NCBI GenBank assembly: GCA_033980235.1
Contig: CM067064.1
Coordinates: 32,641,670-32,705,669 of the forward strand
Length of the DNA: 64,000 bases
Direction of reading: 5' to 3'
DNA from: Diadema setosum
Lineage: Eukaryota > Echinodermata > Echinoidea > Diadematoida > Diadematidae
This document shows, one piece after another, positions 24,812-37,739 of this stretch; position 1 is the first letter of the stretch, and every line of letters starts with the position of its first letter. The translations under genes and the position numbers were made by a program. The notes below the pieces were generated by a model that worked only from the letters and a program-made list of their open reading frames with translations, did not search any database and was not told where the DNA came from.

Positions 24812-24951
24812 CGCACATAATGGGTCAGTATTGTGACGGACATTTTGCTCCCGTGACGGTACCACGCGTCATCAAATTGGTGGTACTTGACGCGACCATG
24901 ACGCACCTTTCCCGGGGGTCAAGAGGTGCGTCATACAAATGACAGCTGCAT
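24755..24951 (-). repeat. Right terminal and subterminal repeats of the 3.3-kb element
   Basis: Mirror of the left end, with motifs ATGACGCACA, GTGACGGACA, CGTGACGGTA, CGCGTCATC, TTGACGCGAC and ATGACGCACC before the terminal repeat. Outside the last 53 bases the two ends share motifs but not continuous alignment. Confidence 0.75.
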
Positions 24952-25161
24952 TAGTACTGCAGTTTAGTTCTCAAATTTATAGAGTTTTAGATATTTTGTG
25001 TAAACTTGGGGTGTATCGGAAGGCCCTCGATCCAAACCTTGGACCTTCTTAGATATTTATCATATGTCTATGACATAGACTCTTACTCTTCGTTATCATG
25101 TTGAAAAGCCACAAATTTTGTCATTTCTCTGAATGTAGTTGCTGTTCACCACACACACACT

Positions 25162-25192
<31 letters not shown>

Positions 25193-26644
25193 CAACAACA
25201 ACACATATCTAGATGTCCTCAAATGAATCCAGAGATTCACATTTGTAGTGAGCATGCAAGGTACGGAGGGTTTAATTTAGTGGTAGCCCTGTGAATCTTA
25301 ACTGACAATGCAGTCTAGACTGATTCTTAGTTTCACAGTAGAGAAGAGACAACGTCACTTCCAACAGTGGGCCATACTCACTCCTCCAGCTGTTATTTTC
25401 TTTTTATCGCCAAGGTTACGGCGGCAGCGAATTAATCACAGCGCAAGGAGGGGGAGAGAGAAAGAGATGGGGGGGGGGGGAAAAAGAGGCACAAAATGAG
25501 TACCTTGACTTGATAGTAATGAAAGGGACAAAATGGTTTCCAGTTCATCTCATGGTTCTGTCAGTGAAGGACTACACCGACATTCGAATTACCCGCTGTA
25601 ATTGGCCCAAATGTGCACGTTCGCCCCAGATGGAGCTGATCCCGATCGGGGTAATCGTAATAAAGTGCACGCGCCGTCGCTCGCCCTCTCGACCGAGGCA
25701 TGAGTGAGATACGGAGGAGGGGAGGTATGTGTGCGCGGTGCATTTTGGAGGAACAGGATTAGGCTTGATAAGCGTAATTGATTGGAAAGGGCTTCTTCGG
25801 CCATACCGACTCATTTCTACCCACTAGACCTTCAATCATTGTCTCTGTGTGTATGTGTATGGTGTGTGTTGTGCATGTGTGTGTGCGTGCATACAATTTG
25901 GATTTGGTTAGTCTGTATACAATGTGTGTTACTGTTTGCACGTCTGTGAACAGCTTGTACGTAGTTTCACTGTGCACACATATATCCCGGTGTAGAGAGT
26001 GTCGCTTCACACAGAACAATGGCATACACGCTGAGCAATTAAGCAAATTGCTGGTAACGATGATTAAACAGTGTAGATGAGAGGTAGGTGTTATGTAGTC
26101 AGGGTTTTATCCCCCCCCCCCCCCCATATTGTATCAGTTGTATCATGGGAGTATGATATGGTAAGTTCAATGATAGAAAATTGCAGTTTTGTATTTTTCC
26201 TTTTTTTTTATGAGAGAACTGGAGTGCATCATGATTGAGCATGCAAATATTCAAATTAGCAAAAACCAGTATGTATCATTTGACTTTGACACTCTCAATG
26301 TGATGTGTATGGCTGCAGTAATCCTGAGGTGCTCTTAATTCAGGGAAATATTCTGTGAAATATAGATTTTACTGATGTCCACTGAAATATCATGTCAATG
26401 CCTATACACCTCATCTAACTTGCTTCAATCTGTAGATCATATATCATATTAAGTTCTGATTTTTGTTTTCACTCCATTTCCCAGACCTCTATGACTAAAT
26501 TGTTTTAAGATAGGAAATATATTGTGATTTTAGTATTTGTCCCCTTGGGAGTGTTCTCTTTACTCATGGAAAAATGAAAAATTATAAATTTCTGATGATA
26601 CGGTCATGGAAACAATATGACTAGCTTGCATACGCAGTGTTTTC

Positions 26645-26780
26645 CTCCTCGGCCTTTATGTATTAAATATCCAGGCCTCTGTCGATACCACAATGAAGTA
26701 TTCTATTGTACACTCCTCAGCCTTTATGTATTAAATATCCAGGCCTCTGTAGATACCACAATGAAGTATTCTATTGTACG
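26645..26780. repeat. 68-bp tandem duplication
   Basis: CTCCTCGGCCTTTATGTATT starts at 26645 and its copy CTCCTCAGCC starts at 26713. The two 68-base units differ at only a few positions, so the duplication is fairly recent. Confidence 0.9.
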
Positions 26781-27417
26781 TTGGCATTATTAGAAAATAC
26801 ACTTTGCTTCCTAATCACCAAATTTCTGGATGGGTAATAAAACCGCCTCTCCTCCTCCTCCTCTTACCCCCCCCCCCCCCCCAATCCTTCAACATCTTCT
26901 ATAATGTCAAATTGTCCATCCATTTCTATCTCCCGGTCTTTTTTTTTAACCATGGATAGTCCGCTGAGCAATCCCGCCCCCCTTTCTCCTCATAATGCAG
27001 AGCGGGCCACAGTGACTTTAACAAGATGTCGAAAGATGGGCTTTCGCTCAGTTCATCAATTTATGTCTATATTTTGGGCGCATGCTACGCACGGAGCACC
27101 GAGGCATGGCGGCATGTACCACCTCAGCCCAGCTCCTCATAACTCTGCCCATTTCATTATTCATTGCTTCATAAAATGTTGCCCTATAATCTTTGTTCTT
27201 ATGCGGTGGGTTTCTGATACTGTACTTTCAGCTTCAATATTGTCTTTATCGTACCGTATTAGTACTCTGCGGGCATGAACAGATAGTGGATATATCAGTC
27301 ACTCTCTTGTTTTGAAATATGGATGGAAATATGATGTTAGAGATATGTAGATAATGTGACCTTTTGGATTCATGCAAACTGTGTGTATGTGTGTGGTGTG
27401 TGTGAATGTGTATAAAT

Positions 27418-27418
27418 G

Positions 27419-27449
<31 letters not shown>

Positions 27450-27450
27450 T
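27418..27450. repeat. (GT)n microsatellite
   Basis: Pure GT dinucleotides, preceded by GTGTATGTGTGTGG variants from 27380. Confidence 0.95.
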
Positions 27451-27558
27451 GTGTACAAGTATACTGTGATGTGAGTGTGTTTGTATGTATGTGAATCTAC
27501 ATGTACTTTCAGTATGACTCACTATTTGCTTTGTCTCATAGTTGTGATGCTTTTAATC

Positions 27559-28124
27559 TTAAAGGACAAGTTCACCTTCATAAACATAAGGATTGAGAGA
27601 ATTCAGCAATATTATTAGAACACATCAGTGAAAGTTTTGAGGAAAATTGGACAATCGATGCAAAAGTTGTGAATTTTTAAAATTTTTGTGTTGGAACCGC
27701 TGAATGAGGAGACTACTAAGGCTCGTGATGTCATATGCGTACAACAGTATAAAGAAAATGTAAAGAAAATTCAACATATTTTCACTTTTTTTGCATAATA
27801 AAAGAGCACTTGACTTGTCTCTTTCTAAAGGCAAGGGGAATAATATTACCCATAACATATGTCGCTAACGAGTCAAGGGAATGTTTACTTTTTTTGAAAA
27901 GATGAAATTTTGTGAAATTCTCTTTATATTTTCCTTATACTGTTGTACGCATGTGACATACACTGCAGTAGTCTTCTCATCCAGCGGTCACTGCACAAAA
28001 TCTTCAAAAATTCATAAATTTTGAACGGATTGTCAAATTTTCCTCAAACTTTCAATGATGTGTTGTACTAATATTGCTACATTCTCTCAATCCTTATGTT
28101 TATGAAGGTGAACTTGTTCTTTAA
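27559..28124. mobile_element. TTAA-flanked long palindromic element (566 bp)
   Basis: TTAA at 27559-27562 and 28121-28124 flank ends AAGGACAAGTTCACCTTCAT and its inverse. The inverted homology runs far inwards, through AAACATAAGGATTGAGAGAA, the GTACAACAGTATAA segment and beyond, so the two halves are near-complements for over 200 bases each. It has no coding capacity. The TTAA target and the AGGACAAGTTCACCTTCAT end fit a Kolobok- or piggyBac-type non-autonomous element. Confidence 0.85.
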
Positions 28125-28502
28125 TAACTTCTAGGGTCATATGGAGGGAAGATTCATATTTTCATGTCGATTTTCAGTTGTAAATGAGGGAATATGAATG
28201 AAATTGAGATGAAATTCATTGTATTCATACTCATCCACTTTATGGCGAGATGGTAAGCAAGCTCTATTCAGCTTAGAGAAAAAAGAAGGGGGGGGGGAGA
28301 AAAGCAAAATAACTGGTGTGATTGATACGGCTGTGAGAATCTTTTGCACTAGATGTTGCTCTTGGTTTTGGTTCCAGAGTTTCGCTCACAACATCTGGCA
28401 TGCACGGCGGCAGGGTTACCCTAAGAGATGGTGCCCCCAGAATGTCTGTCGCTCCCGTTCCATCGATCAAAACCCCTCATTTTGCGCCTAATGTATCGAT
28501 AT

Positions 28503-28612
28503 AGCTTTACAAAAGAAGACAGCGAGATGGTGAGACAGAGAGAAAAGAGATGGAGATGGACAGACAAACTGACGATAGACAGACAGACCGCCAGAGAGAC
28601 AGACAGACAGAG
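28503..28612. repeat. GACA/GAGA-rich tract
   Basis: Irregular GACAGA and GAGACAGA repeats over about 110 bases. The same motif recurs at 49735-49757. Confidence 0.8.
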
Positions 28613-29407
28613 AGTGGTGGAGATGCGATTTATGTCGCCACAGAAAATTTCTGAGAAAAGAAGTTCGCTGTGATCTTTAGTAACTTGTAGAAATAGAATG
28701 AAGGACAAGAGATGATGATCCTTTGATTCAGTAACATCATCAGCTGCACTGGCAATACAATTTTATAAATGGACAACTTCAACTGACGATATTATGTCTC
28801 TGTTGATGTGTGATGTATTAGCAAGGGCATACTCTGTTTGGATGCCTCTTTCATATCACAAATCCCACATTTTTCCCCACTTAGTATTTGTGTGTTTAGT
28901 GTGGTATAGATTTGTCTGAAGTCGTGCCTCTAGTGCTCGCAGTTTGTACACTGTATACCATTTTTCCTGTGTATATGGAAGTGAACAGCATTGATGTCAA
29001 GAAATGAACAATGTGATTGCCTGTGACTACTGGAAGGTGGGCTTATTATGTTTATGAATTACTTTTCTTTGCCTTGTTTTCCATTATCTGTATCCCTCCC
29101 AGTCACCCATGCGCAAATACAACAATAAAAGTAGATAAGCTAAAACATCAGCAACAACATCAAAATAACAACTAGAAATGCTGTGGTCGCTTATCCAGAT
29201 GTTGACTTTTTCCTAGACCTTGACTCCTTCCGCTCTGGGCGGTGAAAAATGGGTGTGAGAATGTGATCCTTTCTGTAAGTTTTGCGGCAGGTAGAAAGAG
29301 AATATAAAGAGAGAGAGAGAGAAAGGTTCTGTTCATACTGTCTCTTCAGTGACGCAACATATGTTCCTGTGACAATTGTTCCAGTCTTATTTTCTCTGAG
29401 GACTCTA

Positions 29408-29490
29408 TTAGGGTTAGGGTTAGGGTTGTGATAGGGTTTTAGATTTAGTTTGACATGAGGATTAGGACTAGGTTTAGGGTGAGGGCTATG
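29408..29490. repeat. Interstitial TTAGGG tract
   Basis: Three perfect TTAGGG units at 29408-29425, followed to about 29490 by degenerate forms such as ATAGGGTTTTAGATTTAG and TTTAGGGTGAGGGC. TTAGGG is the metazoan telomere repeat; a tract this short inside a contig is interstitial, not a chromosome end. Confidence 0.7.
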
Positions 29491-31201
29491 TTTGTGAGTA
29501 GAATTTATATTTGGCCTGGCATGTGGATATTTCATCAATTGGAGCAATTGTCACAGGAGCAAATGTCATGGAACCGGTCTCTTCTGATGAGGCCCTCGCT
29601 TTGAATGTGTATTTTAGCTTTTTGTTGCAAATCTTTATTGTGTGTGTATTTTACCTTATTACTCATGTTCCTATAAGAGGGTCATGGGATTTCATAAAAG
29701 AATGCATATTCATGATATTATAAAAGAATCATGTTATACAAAAACAAGAGGTTGAGATGGAACTGCAATGAGAAGCGAGTCTGCATGCGTGGGAGCACCA
29801 AACCAGTCTGTGGCCAATTTTCACCTCTGCACCAAGGGGTCTACCCCTTGGATGATACCCTTAATCTCCTTCAATGACTCAAATATTACATACAGCATGG
29901 GAAAGAGAGGGAAGGGGGGGGGGGTTGGAGGGAAAGATTGATAATATGAACGACAACAAAAGTCAGGAGTTGCTGAAGGATAGAGGGAGAGATGGAGATG
30001 GGGAAAAAATAAAAATAAAAAAAAGATAAAGGAGAAGAGATGTCGTTGACCTCTGCTATGTGTCACCTGTGATGGAAGCAACCAATACATGAGAGACATG
30101 TGCAAACAATTTGAAGGAGGGCTTCATTGAGGCTTGTATTTGCTGATTCAGAGTGTGCTTCAAAAATTTGATGCTTCGTTTCTTCCGAGAGACGGTTCTT
30201 GTGAGATTGATATGTTCTTGGTAATGATTAACACATGTGAGCGGAGAAAAAGTAAAGGAGAAAAAAAAAATATAGGGGACCTTATGGGTTTTAATATGCT
30301 GCAATGACATACAGCATCTACGATCCTGCGAGTTGGAGATTCGTGTCTGAAAATGCGCTCTGATCGAATACTCTGGGATCAAATACTTCTGCTTGCTGGT
30401 ATCAGACACACTGCAGTGGGTTGGTGGGGGCAGGATTGTACGTTCAGTATTTGTATCAGAGCTACAACATACAAAACTCTTAAGGCCCAAAGTCATGAAG
30501 GCAGTTTAAACTTTATAGACGGTGGTACATTTTGTACAAATGTAGACCATGGTCTACAATAAGTGTGAAATAGGTGTAAGTGTGAAATGCGTGTATCAAC
30601 ATGCCTTTGTTAATGGACGTCTTTTGGCATATCTGCATTATGTCAATTGTATTTACGCAGAAGAAATTTACATAGCCTGCTGTATGGTTTCAATTTAAAC
30701 CACCATCATGAATTCGGGCCTTAGAGTTTGTCAAAATGAAAAAACAAAAAAACAAAAACAAAAACAAAAGTGACTGGAATGTCTGGTGTATAAGCACATT
30801 GGCAAAGCACTTTACTTCCACCATGCATAGTCCTTGATAAGAGGGGACTTAATTAATTGGTTCCGTGGTTGCGTGCTTATGAATGTTCATTGCTTCCGTA
30901 GCGGTCACATACAATAAATCACTTCAGAGTAAATAAGACCCTCGTAATTGTCGTTTAGTAGGGATGATCCAAATAATTTGTCCGGCATGTATTTTGCAGG
31001 GTTTTTATTCTCAAGAGTCGTTGCCGTTCGCGAAAGTTGAAACACATTGAAATATCAACTTTGATCCCGACATAAATGCAACGGAATTGTTAGGAAGTTT
31101 CGATTCAAAAAAAGAAAAAAAAAATCAGACTTGTTAGATATGTGGTGTATACAGGAATGTAAGACACATTGTGAATTCAAGTCAAGTACTTTTATTGACC
31201 C

Positions 31202-31559
31202 TTAAAGGCATAATTTACCATTTGCAGATGAAAGCATTAGTGCTATAAAATAGTTCTAAAATGTGAGTTAGGGATAGAAACAACCACTGTTAAAATTTGA
31301 ATCCGTATAATCGATGTTAAGTGTTGTTAAATACACAAAATGTGAACAATAGTTATAATAAAAAATTTTCCAGATTAAACCGTATACAGTTACGGTTTAT
31401 TGAGAAAAACCCTGATATCTCATTATATTTTAGGTTTTATTGCAAATATTTCATATGGTAGGATGTTTTATGATACAACAGACCTACACATATGCATCAA
31501 ATATGATATCTTGAAATTTTTTTGAAATCACTGCTCCCAAAGGTAAACTGGACCTTTAA
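31202..31559. mobile_element. TTAA-flanked element (358 bp)
   Basis: TTAA at 31202-31205 and 31556-31559. Left end AAGGCATAATTTACCATTTG and right end CAAAGGTAAACTGGACCTT are imperfect inverted repeats, and a CAGATG/CTGCTC region follows on each side. A small palindrome, AAACCGTATACAGTTACGG, lies near the middle. Non-coding; same general class as the other TTAA elements but a different family. Confidence 0.7.
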
Positions 31560-31657
31560 ACATATCATTGAAACATGTGTACCAGTCATTGTTACAAACG
31601 GTACTGATGACGATATGTGAGCTGCATATAGATCAAAGCAAGAATGATATACTATGG

Positions 31658-31662
<5 letters not shown>

Positions 31663-31690
<28 letters not shown>
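31663..31690. repeat. (GT)n microsatellite
   Basis: Pure GT dinucleotides over 28 bases. Confidence 0.95.
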
Positions 31691-31692
<2 letters not shown>

Positions 31693-34013
31693 AATACTTT
31701 ATTTTTCACATGGATGAAATCAGTTTTCACACTTAAAAGTGTTTTTATTTGGATAAAGATGCCTAGGACAATGTGTAGTCAGTTCTCATGTATTTACTGC
31801 ACTGTCCCTTAAACACTTGCCGAGGAGATCGATACAAACACGGCAACCACAAGTGATTGTATGCCTTTTGTCGATTAGCGTATCGATGACAGTGCTTTCG
31901 TTTCCAATAATGAGTCAGGTTGTTAATCATACCACACTTGCAGCTTTGATGTCTATTGATCAATGGTTTCTTTTCTTTCTTTCTTTACACGCCACCCATC
32001 CCCCCACCCCCCCCCCCCCCCCTTCATCGGCGTTTTCTACCTGCTGATTGGTTCTCCTGCTCCTGGTCTATTCATCTTACAGGTAAGTCATCAAATTCCT
32101 ACATCCCCTTGCATTCTGAGTGCAATGCCACACAGTGTTCATGTTGGCTTTGATAGAAGGATGAAATCAGGCTTATAGAAATCATATACTGAATGACAAT
32201 TATTGCAATTTATATATTTTGGTGTATGAACCAATGGGAAAGCAGTATGCTGATGACATCATTGTCTTTTTGCAATTTGAATATTTCTTGTGAAAACATG
32301 CAACTGTTAAATCCCATTATTTTCTCAATGTACATTCCATGTTGATGGAACTTCCATTATTCTGTTCATTTATCTGATTTTGCTCTTGTGAAAAAAAACA
32401 AATGTCGACTTGAATGTAGTGTGGCATGGCACCTTTAAGAGTGGACTTACAATTTGAACAGTAAGAAAAAATGGAGCATTGGAATTACATAAGGATTCAC
32501 AGTTTCGAAGATCTTTTGTGTAATCATGTTTCTGAAACGCATTTATAAATGCGCTCGGCGTAACGAATAATGAAGTGTTTTGACACTGACGTGGATTTCC
32601 TGGTGCTGACTGATCACAACCTACAAAACCCCATTCCATGCAACATGCACGTCAGTAGTTTAACTCCTTTTGATGCAAAATATACTTTGTGGGAATATGT
32701 ACCTGTTTACATGCCCCATTGTGAACACAATCTACAAGCTAAGTTTCACATCCTCAATCATATTTTTAGAGGTCAAATCGTTCTGACTGTGAGTGTAAAC
32801 ACACACCAAAACTCCAAGGGAAATTCCACTGACCAGAGAATACTTCTGCCCAGGACTGGCCAACAAGTGATACCAAGAAAAACAAAACAAAACAAGTGTG
32901 TCTTTCTTAGCTGAATGTGATTCAAGTTTACTTTAAGATTTGCACAAAAAAGAAATAATAAAAATACTCCAATAGCATGGAACATGTTTCTAAACACTAT
33001 TAACAAATGAGTTCTTATGCCAATCTGAATAGGATCTCTTTCAGAACTTTCCCCTTTCCTGCCTAATGAGACTGGGTCAGGTAGTCTGATGTTGTTTGCA
33101 CTGTGTGCCTGTTTACATTCTGTCTGTTCCAAGCTTATTTGGGTTATTTTGATCAGATCTCTTCTTCAGAACCAGTAGTCTCATTCAAGCCTTCCATCAA
33201 TAATATTATTTGGACGTGTGCATTGCAGCACAGGTGTATGCGAACTCACGTTGACGTATGGTCTGGTTTTACATGGTACGGAAATATAATGCATTCACTT
33301 TTGACTCGATAGATTCGAATGAAGGCACTACTTGAATTGCTGAGCGAAGCTGATGTGTGCATATTCAGTGTGATCTAGATCTTGTGAGAGCATTCATTGT
33401 GCGTGCATCTACAAGTAGTCTGGCGTGAATGATTTGCCCACAAAAGAAACGGTTTCTTTGAATTTTCCTTGGCCCTTCAGAGACATCAAATACACATCTT
33501 GGACACTGCAGCAACAGGTTTCACAGGATAAAAATGCATCTGTTGTTATCCAATCCATCAAAATTATTCCTTGAAGACTAAAGCCTGAAATTTTTTCTCT
33601 CTTTATGAATTTCTCTTGAATCTTTCTTCTTCTTTTTTTCTACTACATTTGATGGACATGTTTTATTTCACTTTATTTTAACCCCATACGAAGAGAATCA
33701 CAGGGAAGTTAAAATATTGCATGTAAGCTTCTGTAGCTAATTACTGTCATTTCTGCTTCCCTTGCCCTTTGTATATTGAAGTTTATTCTGAAAGTCGAGC
33801 AAATTGTTTTGAATTATTGTAAATATAAGTCTAAAAAAAGAGCAAATGAATTGAAATTTACACAAGTAATGGATGAGAATTTGATTTTCCTCCTCTGACA
33901 ACTGAACGTAATGTCATTATATAGGGGTCATCTTCTCTTCTCTATACCCTGTGCTGTATTGGAGAGATACGTAGTATATATATGTATAGAGAGAGATAGA
34001 GATAGGAGCATAG

Positions 34014-34053
<40 letters not shown>

Positions 34054-37000
34054 TACAAATATGAGCAAATTGTATGTGTTGCACTTTTAAAAATCTCCCA
34101 GTTCAGATTGCCATTGAGTGCTGTGTATTTGCCTTTCCATGCGACCCAGCAAGCGATGGGTCGCGAGAGTAGCATTTCAAACCGGCCGATCGAGTCTCAT
34201 TGCACATCATTCAAGTGAGCAGTGCGGGATACAGTTTCGGTTTAACGATACCGCCAAAAAAAAGGGGGGGGGCTCTAAAGTTTCGCCAGTCGGCATTAGA
34301 AATGCATTGCATTCACAATTACTCCGCGCCCTGCGGAAGACCGATGGCTGCAATCTGGAGTGGAAAGTACGAAATTTGAATTGATGCTGCAGGGTAGGGT
34401 ATTGTTCACTGATTCATACCATAGATGCTGTGCAATTCATGAGAAAGTATCCACCGTGCCAGTCTATGGAAGCCATTATATTTCTATGGGTTGTGATAAG
34501 ATTTTACAAGAATTATGCAGAGAGTGATATGTGCCATCAACTTTGTGTTGTCATGCACAAGTGAATCAAAACATCACGTCATATTTTGTATCAACAACAT
34601 TTGTTTCTATCTTATTCGTTAATTTTTACACTTTTGTGTATGTCTTTGTGCATCTATTTTTTGATAGTCAGAGAGAATTCCTCTATCCAGAAAAAGAAAT
34701 GACACCAACAAACAAGAAATATTAGTGTTTTATGTTTTGGATGGATATTCTAAAGTGGGATCCACATGTATCATTTTTCAGTTGGACGTGGAAGTCATTG
34801 TACTGGCATTGTTGCTTTCAAAGGATTAGGATAATCTCTGGTAGTGCGGTTGAAAAAACAAAAACAGATATGTATGTGTGCAGTTGAGTCACCTGACATA
34901 CTGACTAAACCTTTTTTTTTTCCCGTACTACTATTAGTTCCTCTCAAGCAATCAATTATCATTACTATGCATGAATCATGAATGCATACTTGAAAGCCAA
35001 CCATTTCTATCCCTCCCTGGCGGGGCAGACATGTTGTGGAAGCTGTACATGTGACTCAGCGCCAGTGGCGGAGCGACCTGAATTCATAAATAGCATCCCA
35101 CCCCTGTAGTGATAGTCGATCCTGGTTTCAGGACAACACAATGTTGGTGATGTAATGAGTTTGTCTTCCCTTCATTTCTGTTTTTTAAATGGATAATTTT
35201 CTCCCTTTGGGCCGGGTGATTCGAACAGGGAATCAAATTACAGTTGTACAGGAGGAAGACGATGCAGTGAATGTTGTCCTAAGAGCGGTGAAATGGTTAG
35301 CGTGTGGTTTTGAAATGTAGGAGCAACGGCATAAAAGAGACATTCAAGAAGAGCTATGACTCTACCGTAACTTGACGATGGCAGTCGGGCAGTATATCCA
35401 AGGAATGAAAGCATCTCGCACACTGTAGTGGGTCATAGTTGAATCTGAACGTGCGTAAGCCTGGCAGTGTAAACAAGTAGATGAATGTATTTGAAACCTC
35501 AGTAGGTCATTCTGTAAGATGAAACATATTTCAGTTTGACTTGGCATGGCTTAATCAAGCCAAGACGAAAGAAAGAAAAAAAGTTTGTGTGTATTAAAGT
35601 GACTCGAAATGATGACTCCATATCAAAATAACAAGAGTGTTTCTTTTGTGGTTTGTCAAATAATCTATCACATCATGGTGATTTTTTTTTTTCTCAAGAA
35701 GGTGCAAAAGGAAGGTAAACTACTCAGATAGAATATTGTAAGGGGCTGTCCAGAAAGCTAGTGGTGAGATGCGATTTGAGCCTTTAATTTATGTTATTCG
35801 TGGCACCAAGATCGAATTGTGCCTTGTGGGTGCGCCTGATTTCACCCAGTTGTGCGAGTGTTCGCAGGGGTATGCATAATTTGATTCGCGAAGGAGGGAT
35901 TCTTGAAAATACGCTTCATGAGATGTTGAAGTACTGCACGGATCCTGCATTTGTGTTTTGGTTTCCCCCAATAGATGATTTATGTGTAGGATAGTTTACC
36001 ATGATGAAGGAATTCCTGTGTCTTCAATCGAGAAAAGCATGATTTTGTGTTTATCGTTCAACAGGTTAAGTGTTTCAAGAGCAATACAGCCAAATGAACA
36101 TGCTGCTTGGTGGTCTCTGAGGGGTAGACATTTGTATCTCTATGAAATGTTGGTTAATGTTGCATTGCCGATGACTGCAAGTAGTGGAAGTAATGCGCTG
36201 CAATTCTGCCACACAAAGAGAGGCTATTACAAGCAGTTAGAATGTGAGAGCTTCGGTAGAAAGGGTCGTCGTGGTTTACATAATCAATAATGGCGACATT
36301 GTTGCCATGTCTAATGCTAATGGACATAACCTTAGGATTATATTGCTGTTGTAGAATGATGCTTTTGTGGTTCCTAATGGCACTTACCGCTTGTCAATTT
36401 TGCGTGAAAAATTCAATGTTTATCATGAATTTTACAAACCATGTCTTCATCTTCCATGATACTCACGGCAGCCGTCCTCCCAGTAGCTCCTTATCGTAAT
36501 GTTCAACTCGTCGGAATGCATTCGCAGCACGACTGCGGCGGAAATGGGGATGCACTTTGCGCGGTTTGACCGTCCCCTCTCTCAGGGCCTCAGTCAAACA
36601 CATTAGGCAGTTGTCCAGCAGACTACTTGTACTGGAAGGAGAGCAGTAAGACAGTGTTACGAGATGTGAAAATCTGCGGCGGTAGACGAAAGGGGGACGG
36701 AATCCTTGATGTAGCCTAGTCTGAGCAGTTCAGACCCACTCATGCGCCTCCCATGTTGTTCTCCGTGAGGATGTTTTTTTTTTTTGCTTACACGCCATCG
36801 CTAGTTAGAGAAGCGCAGCGCAACTGCAGATAGCAAGTCATCTTGCAGATTTAGAGGGATTATAATGGGAAAGTGAATATTGACCATACAACTTGCTTGT
36901 CAGGGAGTTGATGCTGCTGAGAGTACTGTGACTACAGTGACATGGTCATTTTCAGATGCTTTGTTTACATGCACATGGAAATTCCGCTGTAATACATGTA

Positions 37001-37739
37001 CATGCAGTGATTGCACAATGCGATCTCCACAGTAACATGTATTGTACTACATGTAGTTGTGGAACCAAGCAGTGTGTTTGATACGTTATTAGATGAACAA
37101 AGCGCGTATAGGATTCAGAACGTAAGGATGTGACAGAATTCATACCACACAGGGATGAATCAAAGTGCTTCACATATCTACGGCAGCATTGTAATCCAGC
37201 TGTTGATATTTGATAGCAAATATTAGTTTCCATGCAGGACTAGCTTGAAGTACACATGCACACAGACACACACATACACACACACACACATACAAGAGCC
37301 TATGGAGACCTTGCGTTAGAACAAATTTAGTTTGATTGCTGTAACAGAATTAAGAATTTTCAAGTGGCTGTTCAGAACCGAATGAGAGATGATGTCGGTA
37401 ACATTACATCTGAGTTCAGTTGGCGTTCTTATCATAATTCTCCATGACCCTGCTTCCGGATTCCTAATATTCATGAGATCCTCAGTTATGTAAATGTTTG
37501 ACCAAGGCAACGGAATAATTATTTTACAGTAAGTAGAGTCTGAATGAGTTAGACTAGGACACTATCGCTCTTCTCTTCATCTTGTGATTTTGCTGTGTGT
37601 TGCTTTTACTCTGAAAATGGGTTCATCAAGGTGTCTATTAGGCTCTTCATTGTGGATCTTTTGAACCCCTTGACATCTAGCACTTGTGGCTTGAAAGGAA
37701 AACTTGACTACAACTCACTCTGCTTTCTCTTTTCCATAT
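31691..37739 (+). other. Putative intron, mostly unique sequence
   Basis: Includes C-rich tracts at 31999-32022, TA/GA microsatellites at 33977-34054 and a CA tract at 37259-37292. Blocks near 34110-34380 and 36500-36760 are richer in CpG than their surroundings and lack simple repeats, but I see no exon signature. Confidence 0.4.
33977..34054. repeat. (TA)n and (GA)n compound microsatellite
   Basis: TATATA, GAGAGATA and a second TATATA/GAGAGA block in tandem; the two halves look duplicated. Confidence 0.9.

Larger units (their letters stand above)
21648..24951 (+). mobile_element. 3.3-kb element with 53-bp terminal inverted repeats and TGACGCAC arrays
   Basis: The left end (21648-21700, starting ATGCAGCTGTCATTTGTATG) and right end (24899-24951) are inverted repeats of about 53 bases with a single mismatch inside the CCCCCGGGA segment. 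Inside each end, about 150 further bases carry roughly eight copies of TGACGCAC or close variants in both orientations, resembling subterminal transposase-binding arrays. The flanks TAGTAATT (21640-21647) and TAGTACTG (24952-24959) match at 6 of 8 positions, possibly a decayed 8-bp target duplication. The interior has a CpG-richer block (21860-22260), splice-like signals and two short plus-strand frames, but no recognisable transposase. It may be a deletion derivative or may carry captured sequence. Superfamily not assigned. Confidence 0.75.
24960..27558 (+). other. Putative intron with microsatellites and a local duplication
   Basis: Contains (CA)n at 25150-25189, a G-run near 25470, GT-rich sequence at 25842-25890, a C-run near 26110, the duplication at 26645-26780, a C-run near 26868 and (GT)n at 27418-27450. 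Block 26960-27270 is unique and less AT-rich. No exon found. Confidence 0.4.
28125..31201 (+). other. Putative intron with short repeats
   Basis: Holds a G-run near 28288, a GACA/GAGA-rich tract at 28503-28612, the TTAGGG tract at 29408-29425, a G-run near 29917, an A-rich tract at 30002-30028, an 18-base palindrome at 30541-30558 and AAAAC repeats near 30739-30768. No exon found. Confidence 0.4.

Noticed and set aside
29408..29425. Chromosome end
   Set aside because: Only three TTAGGG units, with ordinary sequence on both sides.
30056..30496. 146-codon minus-strand frame
   Set aside because: There is no domain, it crosses an A-rich tract, and it lacks a convincing context; frames of this length occur by chance here.
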